64,000 bases of DNA from Parachlamydiales bacterium (GCA_041671045.1 JBAZCF010000005.1:62001-126000), one strand, 5' to 3'. Positions 24,263-34,920 are shown, counted from the first letter of the stretch. Notes: generated from the letters alone by a model not told the origin. Numbers and translations: made by a program.

Positions 24263-25228
24263 TTGCGCATAGGTGTTGATATTGAGGGGGGCGATGCCTC
24301 CCCTGAAACCCTATGGAAAGGCGTTGTCGCGGCTTGTGAAATACTGCCGCACAACGTAGAACTGCTTGTTTTTGCATCTCAGAGCTTCTGTTCATCCCAA
24401 AGTACCGTTCCACATATTCAATTAGTCCCTTGTAAAGATGTCATCACTATGTCTGATGAGCCTTTGTATGCCATTAGAAGCAAAAAAGATGCTACGATGA
24501 CCCGCGCTCTGCGCTTGCATCAGGAAGGGGGGCTGGAAGCTATTGTTTCTTGCGGCAATACAGGTGCTTTATTTGCAGGAAGTTATTTATTCTTATCCGA
24601 TCCTAGAGTGTCATTGCGTCCTGCTTTACTCGCTAATATCCCCACATCCTTTGGTCAGGTGACATTGTTAGATGTAGGCGGGACTATTGAATGTTCCGAG
24701 GAGCAGCTCTTTCAGTTCGCCATACTGGGTGCAGCTTATTGCAAGGCTGTAAAAGGTACTCCTAAGCCTAAGATCGGATTGTTGAATATCGGCCGAGAAG
24801 AGAGCAAGGGGGCAGCCCTTCACCGTAATGTATATGAAAGGCTTAGCCTAGCTTCTTCAGAAGACTACGACTTTATCGGCAATATCGAAGGACGCGATTT
24901 ATTCCATTCCGATATCGATGCGGTTGTGTGCGATGGTTTTTCAGGAAATGTCCTATTAAAAACCGCTGAAGGTTTAGGACTGTTTCTAATCGACCATATA
25001 AGCCAAAACCTGCAGGATCAAATCTCACCCGGCAAATTGAATGAGCTGCAAAGATTGTTCGACTATATAGAACATCCTGGCGGCTACATTTGCGGGATTA
25101 GAGGCAATGTTGTCAAATGTCACGGGGCGGCAACGTCCACAGCCCTTGCTAATAGCATTTTGTATGCAGCCAAGTTAGCGCAATCTCATGCAGCGGAGAA
25201 AATCATCACCCTGCTTTACCCCTCATAA
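24263..25228 (+). CDS. plsX: Phosphate acyltransferase PlsX
   Basis: A 321-residue enzyme converting acyl-ACP to acyl-phosphate for phospholipid synthesis. Family marks are DIEGGDASPE near the N-terminus (the usual DxMGGDxxP), ISCGNTGALFAGS (about 93-106) and VVCDGFSGNVLLKTAEG (about 220-236). The start is a TTG at 24263, 6 bp after the rpmF stop, with GAGAG upstream; no ATG is placed to give the conserved N-terminus. PlsX working with the plant-type PlsB is a noted chlamydial pairing. Confidence 0.95.
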   Translation: MRIGVDIEGGDASPETLWKGVVAACEILPHNVELLVFASQSFCSSQSTVPHIQLVPCKDVITMSDEPLYAIRSKKDATMTRALRLHQEGGLEAIVSCGNTGALFAGSYLFLSDPRVSLRPALLANIPTSFGQVTLLDVGGTIECSEEQLFQFAILGAAYCKAVKGTPKPKIGLLNIGREESKGAALHRNVYERLSLASSEDYDFIGNIEGRDLFHSDIDAVVCDGFSGNVLLKTAEGLGLFLIDHISQNLQDQISPGKLNELQRLFDYIEHPGGYICGIRGNVVKCHGAATSTALANSILYAAKLAQSHAAEKIITLLYPS

Positions 25229-25254
25229 AATAAAACAAGTTTCAAGGATGAAAA

Positions 25255-26982
25255 ATGACTAGGTCGAATATTATTTCTGCTACCTCCTGGAAAGAGCAAT
25301 ACCCCTTACAAGCCTATCAAAAAATGCAGGGCAGGGTGGCAGAAGTTCGTAAGCTCGCTGAGAGTGAAGGGCGTAAACCCGTTACTGTAAAGCTTACAAG
25401 AGAAGAAGAAAAAGTCGCTAAGCGAGTGGCTTTTTATTTTATTGTGAATATTCAGGAAGATGAAAAATGTCTTGCTTCAATAAAAAATATTTCGATTGAA
25501 AAGTTAACTTACACTGATAAAAAATTTCACTTTTTCACTCCTTTGCATGTGGCAGTCCTCTTGGACAAGGTAAAAGTTGTGAGGCATCTTTTAGATAAAG
25601 GGTGTTCTCTTCAGGCTAAAGATGAAAATGGATTTACAGCTGTTCTGTTAAGTGCGTTTGTGGGAGGGGATATCTATAAAGAGATATCCTTAAGAGTCCG
25701 TCCGGAAAGTCATCGTTCGCCCCATCATGCAAACCTACTTCAACTACGTGAACTCCTGACAACACAGGGGAATACTACGGGTATTGAAGCACTTTCATGG
25801 GTCAATAATGAAGGTCAAAGAGTACCTATGAATTCGGAAAAGTACTTAGAAATAACTCATAGGCAATACACAGGAACATATCTTATTAGAGATCAGTGCT
25901 TTATTTGGAAGCCTTCTTATAAAGGATTTCCGACAAGACTGTGTTTACTCGATGTGCATACAGTTTTGATGACACAAGCATACAAAGAATTTAAAGAAAG
26001 ACCCCCTAAGTTAGTTGTTAAGCCTACGGAATGGAATGAGGAATCTAATGAAAACTTAGGCCTATTTGCAGGAAGAAAAATAACCGAAGGAACGATAGTC
26101 CGTGAATATACGGGGGAGGCAGAACCGACACAATATTTTAGCAACGAAGAAATCTTACATCAAATTCAATCTGGTAACATCAATGCATACCAACTATCTG
26201 TCGTCAATGCTAAAGACTATGGAGGCGGTGCTGAACTTATCAATGATGGATTCCCTACCAGTATATATGCATCCGTGAAAGATGAAGCAGGGATATATTC
26301 TAGATCGACTGTGATAATGTTATGCGATGTTGAAGATGGGGAGGAATTATTCGTCAACTATGGTCAAAACTTTATACAGGTTAAGAATGCCATCATCTAC
26401 AAAATGGATCCTTCTAACCGAGAAAGAATGCACCGGTTCTTTAAAGCTTCTTCACTAGAATCTATTTTCAGTGAACTGGAAAATCCCTCCACACCAGAAT
26501 ATTTGTTGGAAGAGGTAATTACCTCTCCCGAGTTTAGTAAAAAAGCATTTTACCGTAATCTTCATGTTCAAGAAGCCTTAAGATATATCTTATCTACTCC
26601 TTCTGCGCTGTTTGATTTAATTATCTCAGATGTACTTGATGCTGAAGCCCTGCTAAAACTGGTGCGTAGCAGTAAATACAAAGACATTGCTAGTTGGGAT
26701 AGTTGCTTTGGATTTTTGGTAGATATTGCATGTCTAATGCGTCAAGTGAAGGAATGTTCAGAACAGGATCAATGTGAAATAAAAAAAACTCTCCTACAAA
26801 TTAGCCGGGAGGTGAAAACATTTCAATGGAGGGAGCTGATATTTTTAATGAGCCATTCCAAAATGCCGTGGAAGCGTGATTATAATGATTTTATAAAGGT
26901 TTTTAAATTCTATAAACCGCTTTTATTAGAGCTTACTTTAGATATGCCTTCTTTAAGTTGGCAAAGAACCATAATAATATAA
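25255..26982 (+). CDS. Ankyrin-SET domain protein 1 (candidate host-directed methyltransferase)
   Basis: A 575-residue protein. Residues 1-90 are helical and charged; about 98-145 holds ankyrin-type repeats (FTPLHVAVLLDKVKVVRHLL, then KDENGFTAVLLSAFVGG). A SET domain follows at about 250-372: NLGLFAGRKITEGTIVREYTGE is the N-SET strand pair, AELINDGFPTSIY takes the place of the usual NHSC-x-PN, and GEELFVNYG is the closing catalytic-Tyr motif. The last 200 residues are helical and unrecognised. SET enzymes methylate protein lysines using SAM; the chlamydial effector NUE is a SET histone methyltransferase. The NHS motif is altered, so activity is uncertain. It starts 26 bp after plsX. Confidence 0.8.
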   Translation: MTRSNIISATSWKEQYPLQAYQKMQGRVAEVRKLAESEGRKPVTVKLTREEEKVAKRVAFYFIVNIQEDEKCLASIKNISIEKLTYTDKKFHFFTPLHVAVLLDKVKVVRHLLDKGCSLQAKDENGFTAVLLSAFVGGDIYKEISLRVRPESHRSPHHANLLQLRELLTTQGNTTGIEALSWVNNEGQRVPMNSEKYLEITHRQYTGTYLIRDQCFIWKPSYKGFPTRLCLLDVHTVLMTQAYKEFKERPPKLVVKPTEWNEESNENLGLFAGRKITEGTIVREYTGEAEPTQYFSNEEILHQIQSGNINAYQLSVVNAKDYGGGAELINDGFPTSIYASVKDEAGIYSRSTVIMLCDVEDGEELFVNYGQNFIQVKNAIIYKMDPSNRERMHRFFKASSLESIFSELENPSTPEYLLEEVITSPEFSKKAFYRNLHVQEALRYILSTPSALFDLIISDVLDAEALLKLVRSSKYKDIASWDSCFGFLVDIACLMRQVKECSEQDQCEIKKTLLQISREVKTFQWRELIFLMSHSKMPWKRDYNDFIKVFKFYKPLLLELTLDMPSLSWQRTIII

Positions 26983-27000
26983 TTAGGATAAGTTAGAAGA

Positions 27001-28758
27001 ATGCCTAGCACGCCTCTTATTTCCATCGGTGAATGGAAAAAACAATACCCAATAGAAGCCTATCAAAATGTACAAAAAAAAGCAGAAGAAAGTCGTAATA
27101 CGACTAAGAAAGAAGGAGCTAAGTTAACGACCGTTAAGCTTACACCTCAGGAAAATATAATAGCTAACCGCGTAGCTTTTTATTTCATCGTTAATGTTCA
27201 AGATGATGCAAAGTGTGAGGCGTCCATTCGGACCATTGCACGTCAAAAACTGTGCTATTCGGATACAGAATTCCACCAGTTTACTCCGTTGCATGCCGCT
27301 GTACTTTTAGACAAAGTCAAGGTGGTTCAATTCTTATGCAGCATAGTAAATTTGCTAGGTGCAAAAGATGAAAAAGGATTTACACCCTATGCTCTATCCG
27401 CCTTGGTGAACGGCGAAGTTTACAAAACCTTTGCTGCTTCAGTGAATCTTGAAGATCATTTTACGCCTTCAGGAGGGAAAGTGAGCGAGCTTCACCAATT
27501 AATAACTAGTCAAGGAAACAGTAACAATATCGATACGCTTTTATGGAAGGGTCCTAAGGGTTTTGAATCGATGAGTCCGGAAAAATTCCATGAAGTGACC
27601 GGAAGGAAATATACCGGTGAGAATATCATTAGAGATCCCTCAATGCTTTGGAAGCCGGTATTTGACCAGAACAAGCAAACAATCAATGTCCACCTGGCAT
27701 TTGCAAACTACTGCTATGAGCAGTTCTTAAGAAAGCAGCCTAAACTTTTTGTGAAAGATAAAGAAAATTGGAAAAGTTCAGAGCGGAAATTCCTGGGGTT
27801 ATATGCTGCTGAAAATATTAGAAAAGGAACTATGCTCCGTGAATACACCGGAGAAATTCAGCCGGTTCCGGATATTCCATTAGATTTGAATAGTTTTGAG
27901 ACCGATACTGTAAATCCTTATCGCCTTGGAGACGTAGATGCAGAGAATTATGGAAACGGATCAGAACTAATTAACGAAGGATTTCCGGTTTGCCAATTCT
28001 CTACCGTAAAAGACAGAGGTAACATCCCCTCCAGGGGAACTGTAAATTTATTAGCTGATGTAGAGGCAGGAGAGGAAATTTATTCTGACTATGGTCCCTC
28101 GCATTCCATGATAAAATTTATGGTTGTCTATAAAATGGAAGGATTCAATCGACAAAGGATGCATGAATTTTTCAAGAAGCATACAGTACATTCCATCTTG
28201 CATGAAAGTTACTCAAGATCGCTTTTTGAAGAGATCCCGCATGGAATGATGGGATCATCGCAAATGGATCTCTCAGAATTTATTGACTATAAACATCGTA
28301 GAGTTGCTTTAGCCTATCTTTATAGCACCCCTTACGCCGTTTATGATCTTGTCCTTTCTGGGATCATCGATGTAAAAGAACTCCTGAAAGAAATGGAAGG
28401 TCTCTATTATAGGGATTTCACCGATGCAATGATGCCTTCAAGCTATCATAAGAAGAAGGGTATTAAGCCTTTCCTCCAAGATTTAGCTAAAGTGATGGAT
28501 TTCATTAAAAATTTTCCCGCTAAGGATCAGAAGAATATCATCCAATTATTCCTTGAGGTATCTAAAGAGCAAAAAGTTTTCCAATGGGTGGAGTTATGCC
28601 ATATAATAGCGAGCATAGATCTGACAATTGTAGAAAAAGAAATAATAAAACTTCCCACATTTACCTCTTTTTTTGAACAAATAAAAGACATAACATCCAA
28701 ATTAACTCCTGATGATATGAGATTAAGTTGGTTATTTTTTTACTCTAACAATACGTAA
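27001..28758 (+). CDS. Ankyrin-SET domain protein 2, tandem paralogue
   Basis: A 585-residue paralogue of the preceding gene over its full length, with the same order of parts. Shared segments include WKKQYPIEAYQ at the N-terminus, RVAFYFIVNVQ, the ankyrin FTPLHAAVLLDKVKVV, SET strands FLGLYAAENIRKGTMLREYTG, SELINEGFPVCQF in place of NHSC-x-PN, and GEEIYSDYG (about 357-365). The altered LIN(D/E)GFP is conserved between the two copies, so it is unlikely to be random decay. The C-terminal helical region is longer here. An 18-bp gap links it to the first copy and 5 bp to the next gene. Confidence 0.8.
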   Translation: MPSTPLISIGEWKKQYPIEAYQNVQKKAEESRNTTKKEGAKLTTVKLTPQENIIANRVAFYFIVNVQDDAKCEASIRTIARQKLCYSDTEFHQFTPLHAAVLLDKVKVVQFLCSIVNLLGAKDEKGFTPYALSALVNGEVYKTFAASVNLEDHFTPSGGKVSELHQLITSQGNSNNIDTLLWKGPKGFESMSPEKFHEVTGRKYTGENIIRDPSMLWKPVFDQNKQTINVHLAFANYCYEQFLRKQPKLFVKDKENWKSSERKFLGLYAAENIRKGTMLREYTGEIQPVPDIPLDLNSFETDTVNPYRLGDVDAENYGNGSELINEGFPVCQFSTVKDRGNIPSRGTVNLLADVEAGEEIYSDYGPSHSMIKFMVVYKMEGFNRQRMHEFFKKHTVHSILHESYSRSLFEEIPHGMMGSSQMDLSEFIDYKHRRVALAYLYSTPYAVYDLVLSGIIDVKELLKEMEGLYYRDFTDAMMPSSYHKKKGIKPFLQDLAKVMDFIKNFPAKDQKNIIQLFLEVSKEQKVFQWVELCHIIASIDLTIVEKEIIKLPTFTSFFEQIKDITSKLTPDDMRLSWLFFYSNNT

Positions 28759-28763
28759 AGCAT

Positions 28764-30116
28764 ATGAACGTTATTATCCTCACCTCTAATTCTGAAAAGC
28801 ATGGGGTCTTTTGGCAGTCTAAGCTTGCCGCTATCTATCCTGCTTCATTGGTAATTAATGTGTTTGAGGACTGGCCGCAAGGTGCCGGGAATTGGTTAGG
28901 GACTCTCAATGCGTGGAAGCAGGCTCAAATAATTGCTTGGGAAAAATATGGGCGCAAATTAGAGCAGGAAATGGAGGAGGGCGCTTCTGTCGCCCTTTAC
29001 CATACTGCAGGCAAGGGCCAGCGGATGTATCCTTTGACTGCAGTAGAAAAATTCAATAAGTCCGCTATTAAGCTTCCTTGTGGTGTAACGGAACCACAGA
29101 CCTTGTTAGAGAGCGTAATCAAGCAGACGAGTTTACTTTCAGAATACCGTAAAGGGCGCTTGTCCGTATTCTGGACAGACCAATTATTCCTTACGGACAA
29201 TAAGCCAGATATTTCAAAAGCCTCTGTGCGAGTGATGTGCCAAAAGCGTCCTTTCCCTTCAATAGAACAGTGGGAAAGTGGCCTTTGGAGCCAATATGGT
29301 GTCATCGGTATCGGAGAGGACGGATGCTTGCGGCATCTTGAGAAAGTGGACTACCAGACTGCAAAGCATTATTCACTATCGGGGATTGCATTGAGCTTAG
29401 GGGATTTTTCCATTTCAAGTACATTTTTGAAGCAACTTATGGCAGAGTTTGCGGCGGAGTTAGAGTCTAAACAAACACAGATGGATGTGGAATCTTTTTT
29501 GCTGATGCCTGCAACACTTAGTATTGAGGACTACAGAAGCCTGAGAGCTCAGAAAGGTGTTTCACCGCAAGAATCAGATGCGCATTTTGGCAGGATTCAG
29601 AGACTGCTCCAAAAGTATGGAAATTTTTCTTATGCCCTGGAAGATATTGGAAGTAAGGGAAAATGGTGGGATTTTGGAAGTGTTGAAAACTATTATCATT
29701 CTCTAATGAGTATGTGCAACCAAAAAGAATTGAGAGAATTTCTTTATCCAAAAATGCCCAAGCAGCCTACACATTTAGATTTAGATGAAGCCTCTATCCT
29801 TGTCAATTGCTCTATACATAGCGGAAAAGTCAGAAATAGCATTTTGTATAACGTTCAAGCAAATAGGGTGGATTGCAACGAAGTGCTGGCGATTGATGTT
29901 GAAGCACCCACATTATACGGAGACCACGCTTTGGTCTATGAAGTGCAGAGTGGGGACCCCCTTATTTTGGAAAAAGATGGCTTGAGGGCAGACCTCACTG
30001 TAGATGATAGAAAAATCGTCATGTACACGCATATTGATAAGGATCCCCGTGCCGATTGGAATCGTAAAATAGAAGGGAATCCCTATTGCTATCGTGAACT
30101 TGCAGAACAAGAGTAA
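28764..30116 (+). CDS. Nucleotidyltransferase-like protein with beta-helix C-terminus
   Basis: A 450-residue protein. Residues about 70-110 read LYHTAGKGQRMYPLTAVEKFNK, which resembles the sugar-nucleotide pyrophosphorylase loop (AGGxGTRLxPLT with a following Lys). The C-terminus (about 345-420) has hexapeptide-like alternation (ILVNCSIHSGKVRNSILYN) typical of left-handed beta-helix tails in that superfamily. A sugar-1-phosphate nucleotidyltransferase is plausible but the loop is non-standard and the substrate unknown. It follows the second SET gene by 5 bp, so it is co-transcribed with it. Confidence 0.55.
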   Translation: MNVIILTSNSEKHGVFWQSKLAAIYPASLVINVFEDWPQGAGNWLGTLNAWKQAQIIAWEKYGRKLEQEMEEGASVALYHTAGKGQRMYPLTAVEKFNKSAIKLPCGVTEPQTLLESVIKQTSLLSEYRKGRLSVFWTDQLFLTDNKPDISKASVRVMCQKRPFPSIEQWESGLWSQYGVIGIGEDGCLRHLEKVDYQTAKHYSLSGIALSLGDFSISSTFLKQLMAEFAAELESKQTQMDVESFLLMPATLSIEDYRSLRAQKGVSPQESDAHFGRIQRLLQKYGNFSYALEDIGSKGKWWDFGSVENYYHSLMSMCNQKELREFLYPKMPKQPTHLDLDEASILVNCSIHSGKVRNSILYNVQANRVDCNEVLAIDVEAPTLYGDHALVYEVQSGDPLILEKDGLRADLTVDDRKIVMYTHIDKDPRADWNRKIEGNPYCYRELAEQE

Positions 30117-30521
30117 ATGTATAATCACAGTTTTTTTGGCGGTAAAGAGGAAGTTAAATATATTCGGACCTGAATTACAGTCTCCGGAAAGAAAGCGAAA
30201 CAAGAAACATTCTAAGACAGAGAATGCACCCCGCCATTTTGCTAGGATATTATGAATGCACCAACGGTAATTTTTTGAAAGGGGGTTGAGCATATAGCTT
30301 ACTTCCCGAGTCCAACCTTCCACACAGTTGTGGCCAATAGCAGAGAATTCCCTTACTAAGCTTTAAAAGTAAATAAGTGGTTTTAGATGTAGTTGATTAT
30401 ATTTTTTATTAGGGATTTTAGGGATAAATATACATAGAACTCCTAGGTTTTCATAAGAGGTTTCCATTTTGATCTTTACCCGTGGGTGATGTGAAGCAAT
30501 ATTATAAGTCCCAGGTTAGGT
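30117..30521. other. 405-bp intergenic region with no recognised gene
   Basis: This stretch lies between the 3' ends of the nucleotidyltransferase-like gene (+) and the M50 protease gene (-). I see no tRNA, no conserved hairpin with U tract and no credible coding frame. A minus-strand open frame at 29913-30323 runs into the coding region of the previous gene in the wrong strand and has no ribosome site. Decayed coding sequence is possible but not shown. Confidence 0.5.
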
Positions 30522-31679
30522 TTAGGAGGGTGGGAGATGGTTTTTAATTAGGAAATTTTTCCAATTTTCATTTGTTCTTAGAAGATCAAAATCAGGGGAG
30601 TGCAAAACATCTTTGATATTTGGAATGCCATCGCGCATTGCGCATTGGATCCACCCAACAGCAGGTGTAGCTTGGTTCAGGCGAGCATAACATTTAGCGT
30701 TGGCCAATGCAGTAGCATACGAAGGAAGTTCTTGATAGGCTCGATTGCCATACTGAGTGATCAAATCTAGTTCATTGGCGTGTAAGGCACTTTGAATCAA
30801 TAGAGCAAGGCTTTGTCCATCCAGTTTATCTGCAAATGGTTTTAATAGGGATAGTGTGGATTGGTAGCGGCCCTGTTTGAAGTAGAGGTTAGAAAGGTTA
30901 ATGATTGCCGTATCGTGGATTACACCCTTCTCTGTAGTTATCGTTAAACCCTCCAAAATTTTTTCTGCTCCATGAATATCACCTTCTTTTATTAGGGAGT
31001 CGGCAAGGCGTATTTGCTGCTGATATGCGGGGTTTTCATCGGTCGGTGTCATTGAACTAGCAGAACGCCAATGGCGATAGCTTTCCATTGTCAGCATGAT
31101 AAAAATTATTCCCGGAAGCAGTGCTGAGATGGCGAAGAAGGTTACTCCTGCAACGAGGGCGATGATAGTGCTGAAGAGGAGCGCAATTTTCAACCCTCTT
31201 AGCCCGAAAATTCCCTGCATGGAGATGACTAATAACTGGCCCCCATCTAAAGGAAAAACAGGCAACAGATTAAGGATGGTCCAGAAGGTGTTAATATAGA
31301 ATGTTACTGTTAAAGCATAAACTGAGATGGCATTTAAATGTGGTCCTAAGTTTTTTAATAGGATGTAAGCTAGCGCGCCCAATAGCGCACCGAATAAGGG
31401 ACCGTTAAATACGATGATGAATTCTTGCCATTTGCTTAAGGGTTTGCCGCTTCGTCGGGTAACGCCGCCATACATGACAAGTTCAATGGTAGCTCTCTGT
31501 TTAAATGCCACGGCAGTTAAGGCATGTCCATATTCATGGATTAATATAGATAGGATGATAACTCCGACCCAGATGAAAATTTCAAGCAGACCGGTAGCAT
31601 TCATCCAGGCTATAAGGGCAGCCAGGAGCCAGAAAGTAGGTTGGATGTGTACCGGAATTTTTGTAAGGGCTGTGAACAC
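30522..31679 (-). CDS. M50 family site-2-type membrane metalloprotease
   Basis: A 385-residue membrane protease. HEYGH (about 49-53) holds two zinc ligands and the catalytic Glu, and NLLPVFPLDGG (about 136-146) supplies the third ligand Asp, as in FtsH-independent site-2 proteases of the M50B group. At least five hydrophobic segments surround them. The C-terminal 170 residues (about 215-385) are soluble with TPR-like helices (INLSNLYFKQGRYQSTLSLL). It cleaves within membranes; its substrate here is unknown. It follows sucD by 8 bp, a peculiar position for a protease. Confidence 0.85.
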   Translation of the reverse strand: MFTALTKIPVHIQPTFWLLAALIAWMNATGLLEIFIWVGVIILSILIHEYGHALTAVAFKQRATIELVMYGGVTRRSGKPLSKWQEFIIVFNGPLFGALLGALAYILLKNLGPHLNAISVYALTVTFYINTFWTILNLLPVFPLDGGQLLVISMQGIFGLRGLKIALLFSTIIALVAGVTFFAISALLPGIIFIMLTMESYRHWRSASSMTPTDENPAYQQQIRLADSLIKEGDIHGAEKILEGLTITTEKGVIHDTAIINLSNLYFKQGRYQSTLSLLKPFADKLDGQSLALLIQSALHANELDLITQYGNRAYQELPSYATALANAKCYARLNQATPAVGWIQCAMRDGIPNIKDVLHSPDFDLLRTNENWKNFLIKNHLPPS

Positions 31680-31687
31680 GCGCTAAC

Positions 31688-32575
31688 TCATATTTTAACA
31701 AAATTATTTAAGGCCATTTGCATTGTGGATCCCATTTCGGCGGGTGTAGGGGCTAATATTGCTCCGGCTGATTTAAGTGCCTTCACTTTTTCTTCAGCAG
31801 TGCCTTTCCCCCCGGAGATGATAGCGCCGGCATGTCCCATGCGTCTTCCTGGAGGTGCCGTTGCCCCGGCAATAAATGCAGCTACAGGTTTACTGCAATG
31901 CCGCTTCATCCATTCAGCAGCTTGTTCTTCTGCATCACCGCCAATTTCACCAATCATCAATATTCCGTGTGTATCGGGATCTTTTTCGAACAGTTCTAGG
32001 ATATCGATAAAGTTTGTTCCGTTCAATGGGTCTCCACCAATTCCTACGCAGGTAGATTGTCCGAGGCTTAATTGGGTTGTCTGCCAGACAGCTTCATAGG
32101 TGAGTGTTCCGGACCGGGAAACAATTCCGATATTACCGGGTTTATGGATATATCCTGGCATAATGCCAATTTTGCATTGTCCCGGTGTGATGACACCGGG
32201 GCAGTTGGGTCCGATAAGACGGCTTGTTTTACTGTGGCGCATGACTTGGGCTACTTCTATCATATCTTTGACCGGGATTCCTTCAGTAATGCAAATAATG
32301 AGGGGAATACGCGCTTCTTCTGCTTCTAATATAGCTTCTGCGGCATAAGGAGCAGGAACAAAGATGATGGATGCATCGCAATCTGTTTCAAGTTTTGCTT
32401 CCAGTACAGTATCAAAAACGGGCAATCCAAGAATCTCCTGCCCCCCTTTACCGGGAGTGACGCCTCCGACAAAGTGACTGCCATAGGCGATGCATTGTTC
32501 TGTATGGAATTTCCCCGCTTTCCCTGTGATGCCTTGGGTGATGACGCGGGTATTTTTATTGACGAGTATTGCCAT
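31688..32575 (-). CDS. sucD: Succinyl-CoA synthetase alpha subunit
   Basis: A 295-residue subunit binding CoA and carrying the phosphohistidine. The N-terminal Rossmann part contains VITQGITGKAGKFHTEQ and GGVTPGKGG; SRLIGPNCPGVITPGQCKIG and the active-site region RMGHAGAIISGGKGTAEEK (His phosphorylated during catalysis) follow. The enzyme interconverts succinyl-CoA and succinate in the TCA cycle with ATP or GTP. sucC lies 9 bp upstream. Confidence 0.97.
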   Translation of the reverse strand: MAILVNKNTRVITQGITGKAGKFHTEQCIAYGSHFVGGVTPGKGGQEILGLPVFDTVLEAKLETDCDASIIFVPAPYAAEAILEAEEARIPLIICITEGIPVKDMIEVAQVMRHSKTSRLIGPNCPGVITPGQCKIGIMPGYIHKPGNIGIVSRSGTLTYEAVWQTTQLSLGQSTCVGIGGDPLNGTNFIDILELFEKDPDTHGILMIGEIGGDAEEQAAEWMKRHCSKPVAAFIAGATAPPGRRMGHAGAIISGGKGTAEEKVKALKSAGAILAPTPAEMGSTMQMALNNFVKI

Positions 32576-32584
32576 GTCTTTTTC

Positions 32585-33751
<1,167 letters not shown>

Positions 33752-33843
33752 AAAGCGGCCCTTTTAGGGAAAGCATACTATTTGCTATTGTATTGCATAC
33801 GTTAACGGTGAAGCTCATTTGCATCAAGGGACTAAGAGGTGTC

Positions 33844-34773
33844 ATGATTTTTAATGCTTTAAAAGCGGGCTATGCCCGAGTAGCTAGTGCTTTTTCCAGA
33901 ACAGGGTCGCTGTTAGGAAGCACGATTCTTTCACTTTTCAAAGGGAAAGTGGATGAAGATACAATAGATAAGTTAGAGCAAATATTTTATGAGGCAGACC
34001 TAGGAGCTTCTCTAGCAAGTGATTTGGCTGAAAAGGTCAGGCTTGCCTTGAAGAAGCAGCCGGATTTATCGGCGGAACAGATATTGGATTTGATCCGGTC
34101 CGATCTATCGGATGAGCTGAAATCTTCCCAGAGCGAACTTCGCTTTGCAGCTCCCGGAACAGGTCCTACTGTCATTGCGATTGTCGGGGTAAATGGTAAT
34201 GGAAAAACGACCAGCATAGCTAAAATTGCAAAGAAGCTTAAAGACGAGGGTAAATCTGTCCTTATTGCAGCAGGCGATACCTTCAGAGCTGCTGCTATCG
34301 ACCAATTAGAAATATGGGCCCAAAGATTGGATGTCCCCCTTGTAAAAGGACAGCCTAATAGTGACCCGGCTGCAGTAGTTTTTGATGCTTTAACAGCAGC
34401 TAAATCTAGGGAAATTGATATTGTTCTCATTGATACAGCCGGCAGATTACAGACCAAGATCCCCCTAATGCAGGAATTAGAAAAACTGCGCCGGATCTGT
34501 AAAAAAGTTTGTCCCGATGCTCCGCATGAAACTCTATTAGTTATTGATGCTAACCAAGGGCAGAATGGAGTAGACCAAGCGTTATCATTTCATAAATTCA
34601 TCCCTCTGACCGGTTTGATTGTCACCAAGCTAGATGGTAAAGCGAAGGGGGGGATCGTCATTCAAATTCAACGGACGTTAGGTATTCCCGTGAAATTTAT
34701 CGGAGTGGGCGAGAGTGCTGAAGATCTACAGCCTTTTAATGCTGAGGCATATTGTCAGGCGATGCTGCAGTAG
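33844..34773 (+). CDS. ftsY: Signal recognition particle receptor FtsY
   Basis: A 309-residue SRP GTPase that docks the Ffh-ribosome complex at the membrane. The G1 loop is GVNGNGKTTSIAKIA, followed by DTFRAAAIDQLE, DTAGR and the intact G4 motif TKLDGKAKGG. An NG-type helical N domain precedes; there is only a short basic leader and no acidic A domain. The ATG at 33844 with AGAGGTGTC upstream is preferred over a TTG 17 codons earlier. Hairpin with T run at 34785-34814 ends the unit. Confidence 0.95.
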   Translation: MIFNALKAGYARVASAFSRTGSLLGSTILSLFKGKVDEDTIDKLEQIFYEADLGASLASDLAEKVRLALKKQPDLSAEQILDLIRSDLSDELKSSQSELRFAAPGTGPTVIAIVGVNGNGKTTSIAKIAKKLKDEGKSVLIAAGDTFRAAAIDQLEIWAQRLDVPLVKGQPNSDPAAVVFDALTAAKSREIDIVLIDTAGRLQTKIPLMQELEKLRRICKKVCPDAPHETLLVIDANQGQNGVDQALSFHKFIPLTGLIVTKLDGKAKGGIVIQIQRTLGIPVKFIGVGESAEDLQPFNAEAYCQAMLQ

Positions 34774-34784
34774 GTAATTCCTTC

Positions 34785-34814
34785 ACGGCAAATCTTGCCG
34801 TTTTCACGTTTTTT
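34785..34814 (+). terminator. Rho-independent terminator after ftsY
   Basis: A 7-bp stem ACGGCAA/TTGCCGT (34785-34791 with 34795-34801, loop of 3) is followed by TTTTCACGTTTTTT. It lies 12 bp beyond the ftsY stop. Confidence 0.75.
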
Positions 34815-34872
34815 GCATCCCTTTTGTCCATTCTCCTAGGGCAATATTGGCATGCCGTTTGCAACTATAAGG

Positions 34873-34920
34873 ATGGGTTGAATAATAGAAAGCTTTAAGG
34901 TGAAGCTTTCAAAGACCCAT
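34873..34920 (+). promoter_or_regulatory. Two-tier stem-loop in the leader of the 70-residue gene
   Basis: GAAAGCTT/AAGCTTTC (34888-34895 with 34903-34910) is nested in ATGGGT/ACCCAT (34873-34878 with 34915-34920). It ends directly before the TAGGAGGT ribosome site of the gene at 34935. It could stabilise the mRNA or control access to the ribosome site. Confidence 0.45.

Noticed and set aside
29913..30323. Minus-strand open frame of 136 codons
   Set aside because: It overlaps the antisense of the nucleotidyltransferase-like gene and has no ribosome site or recognisable product.
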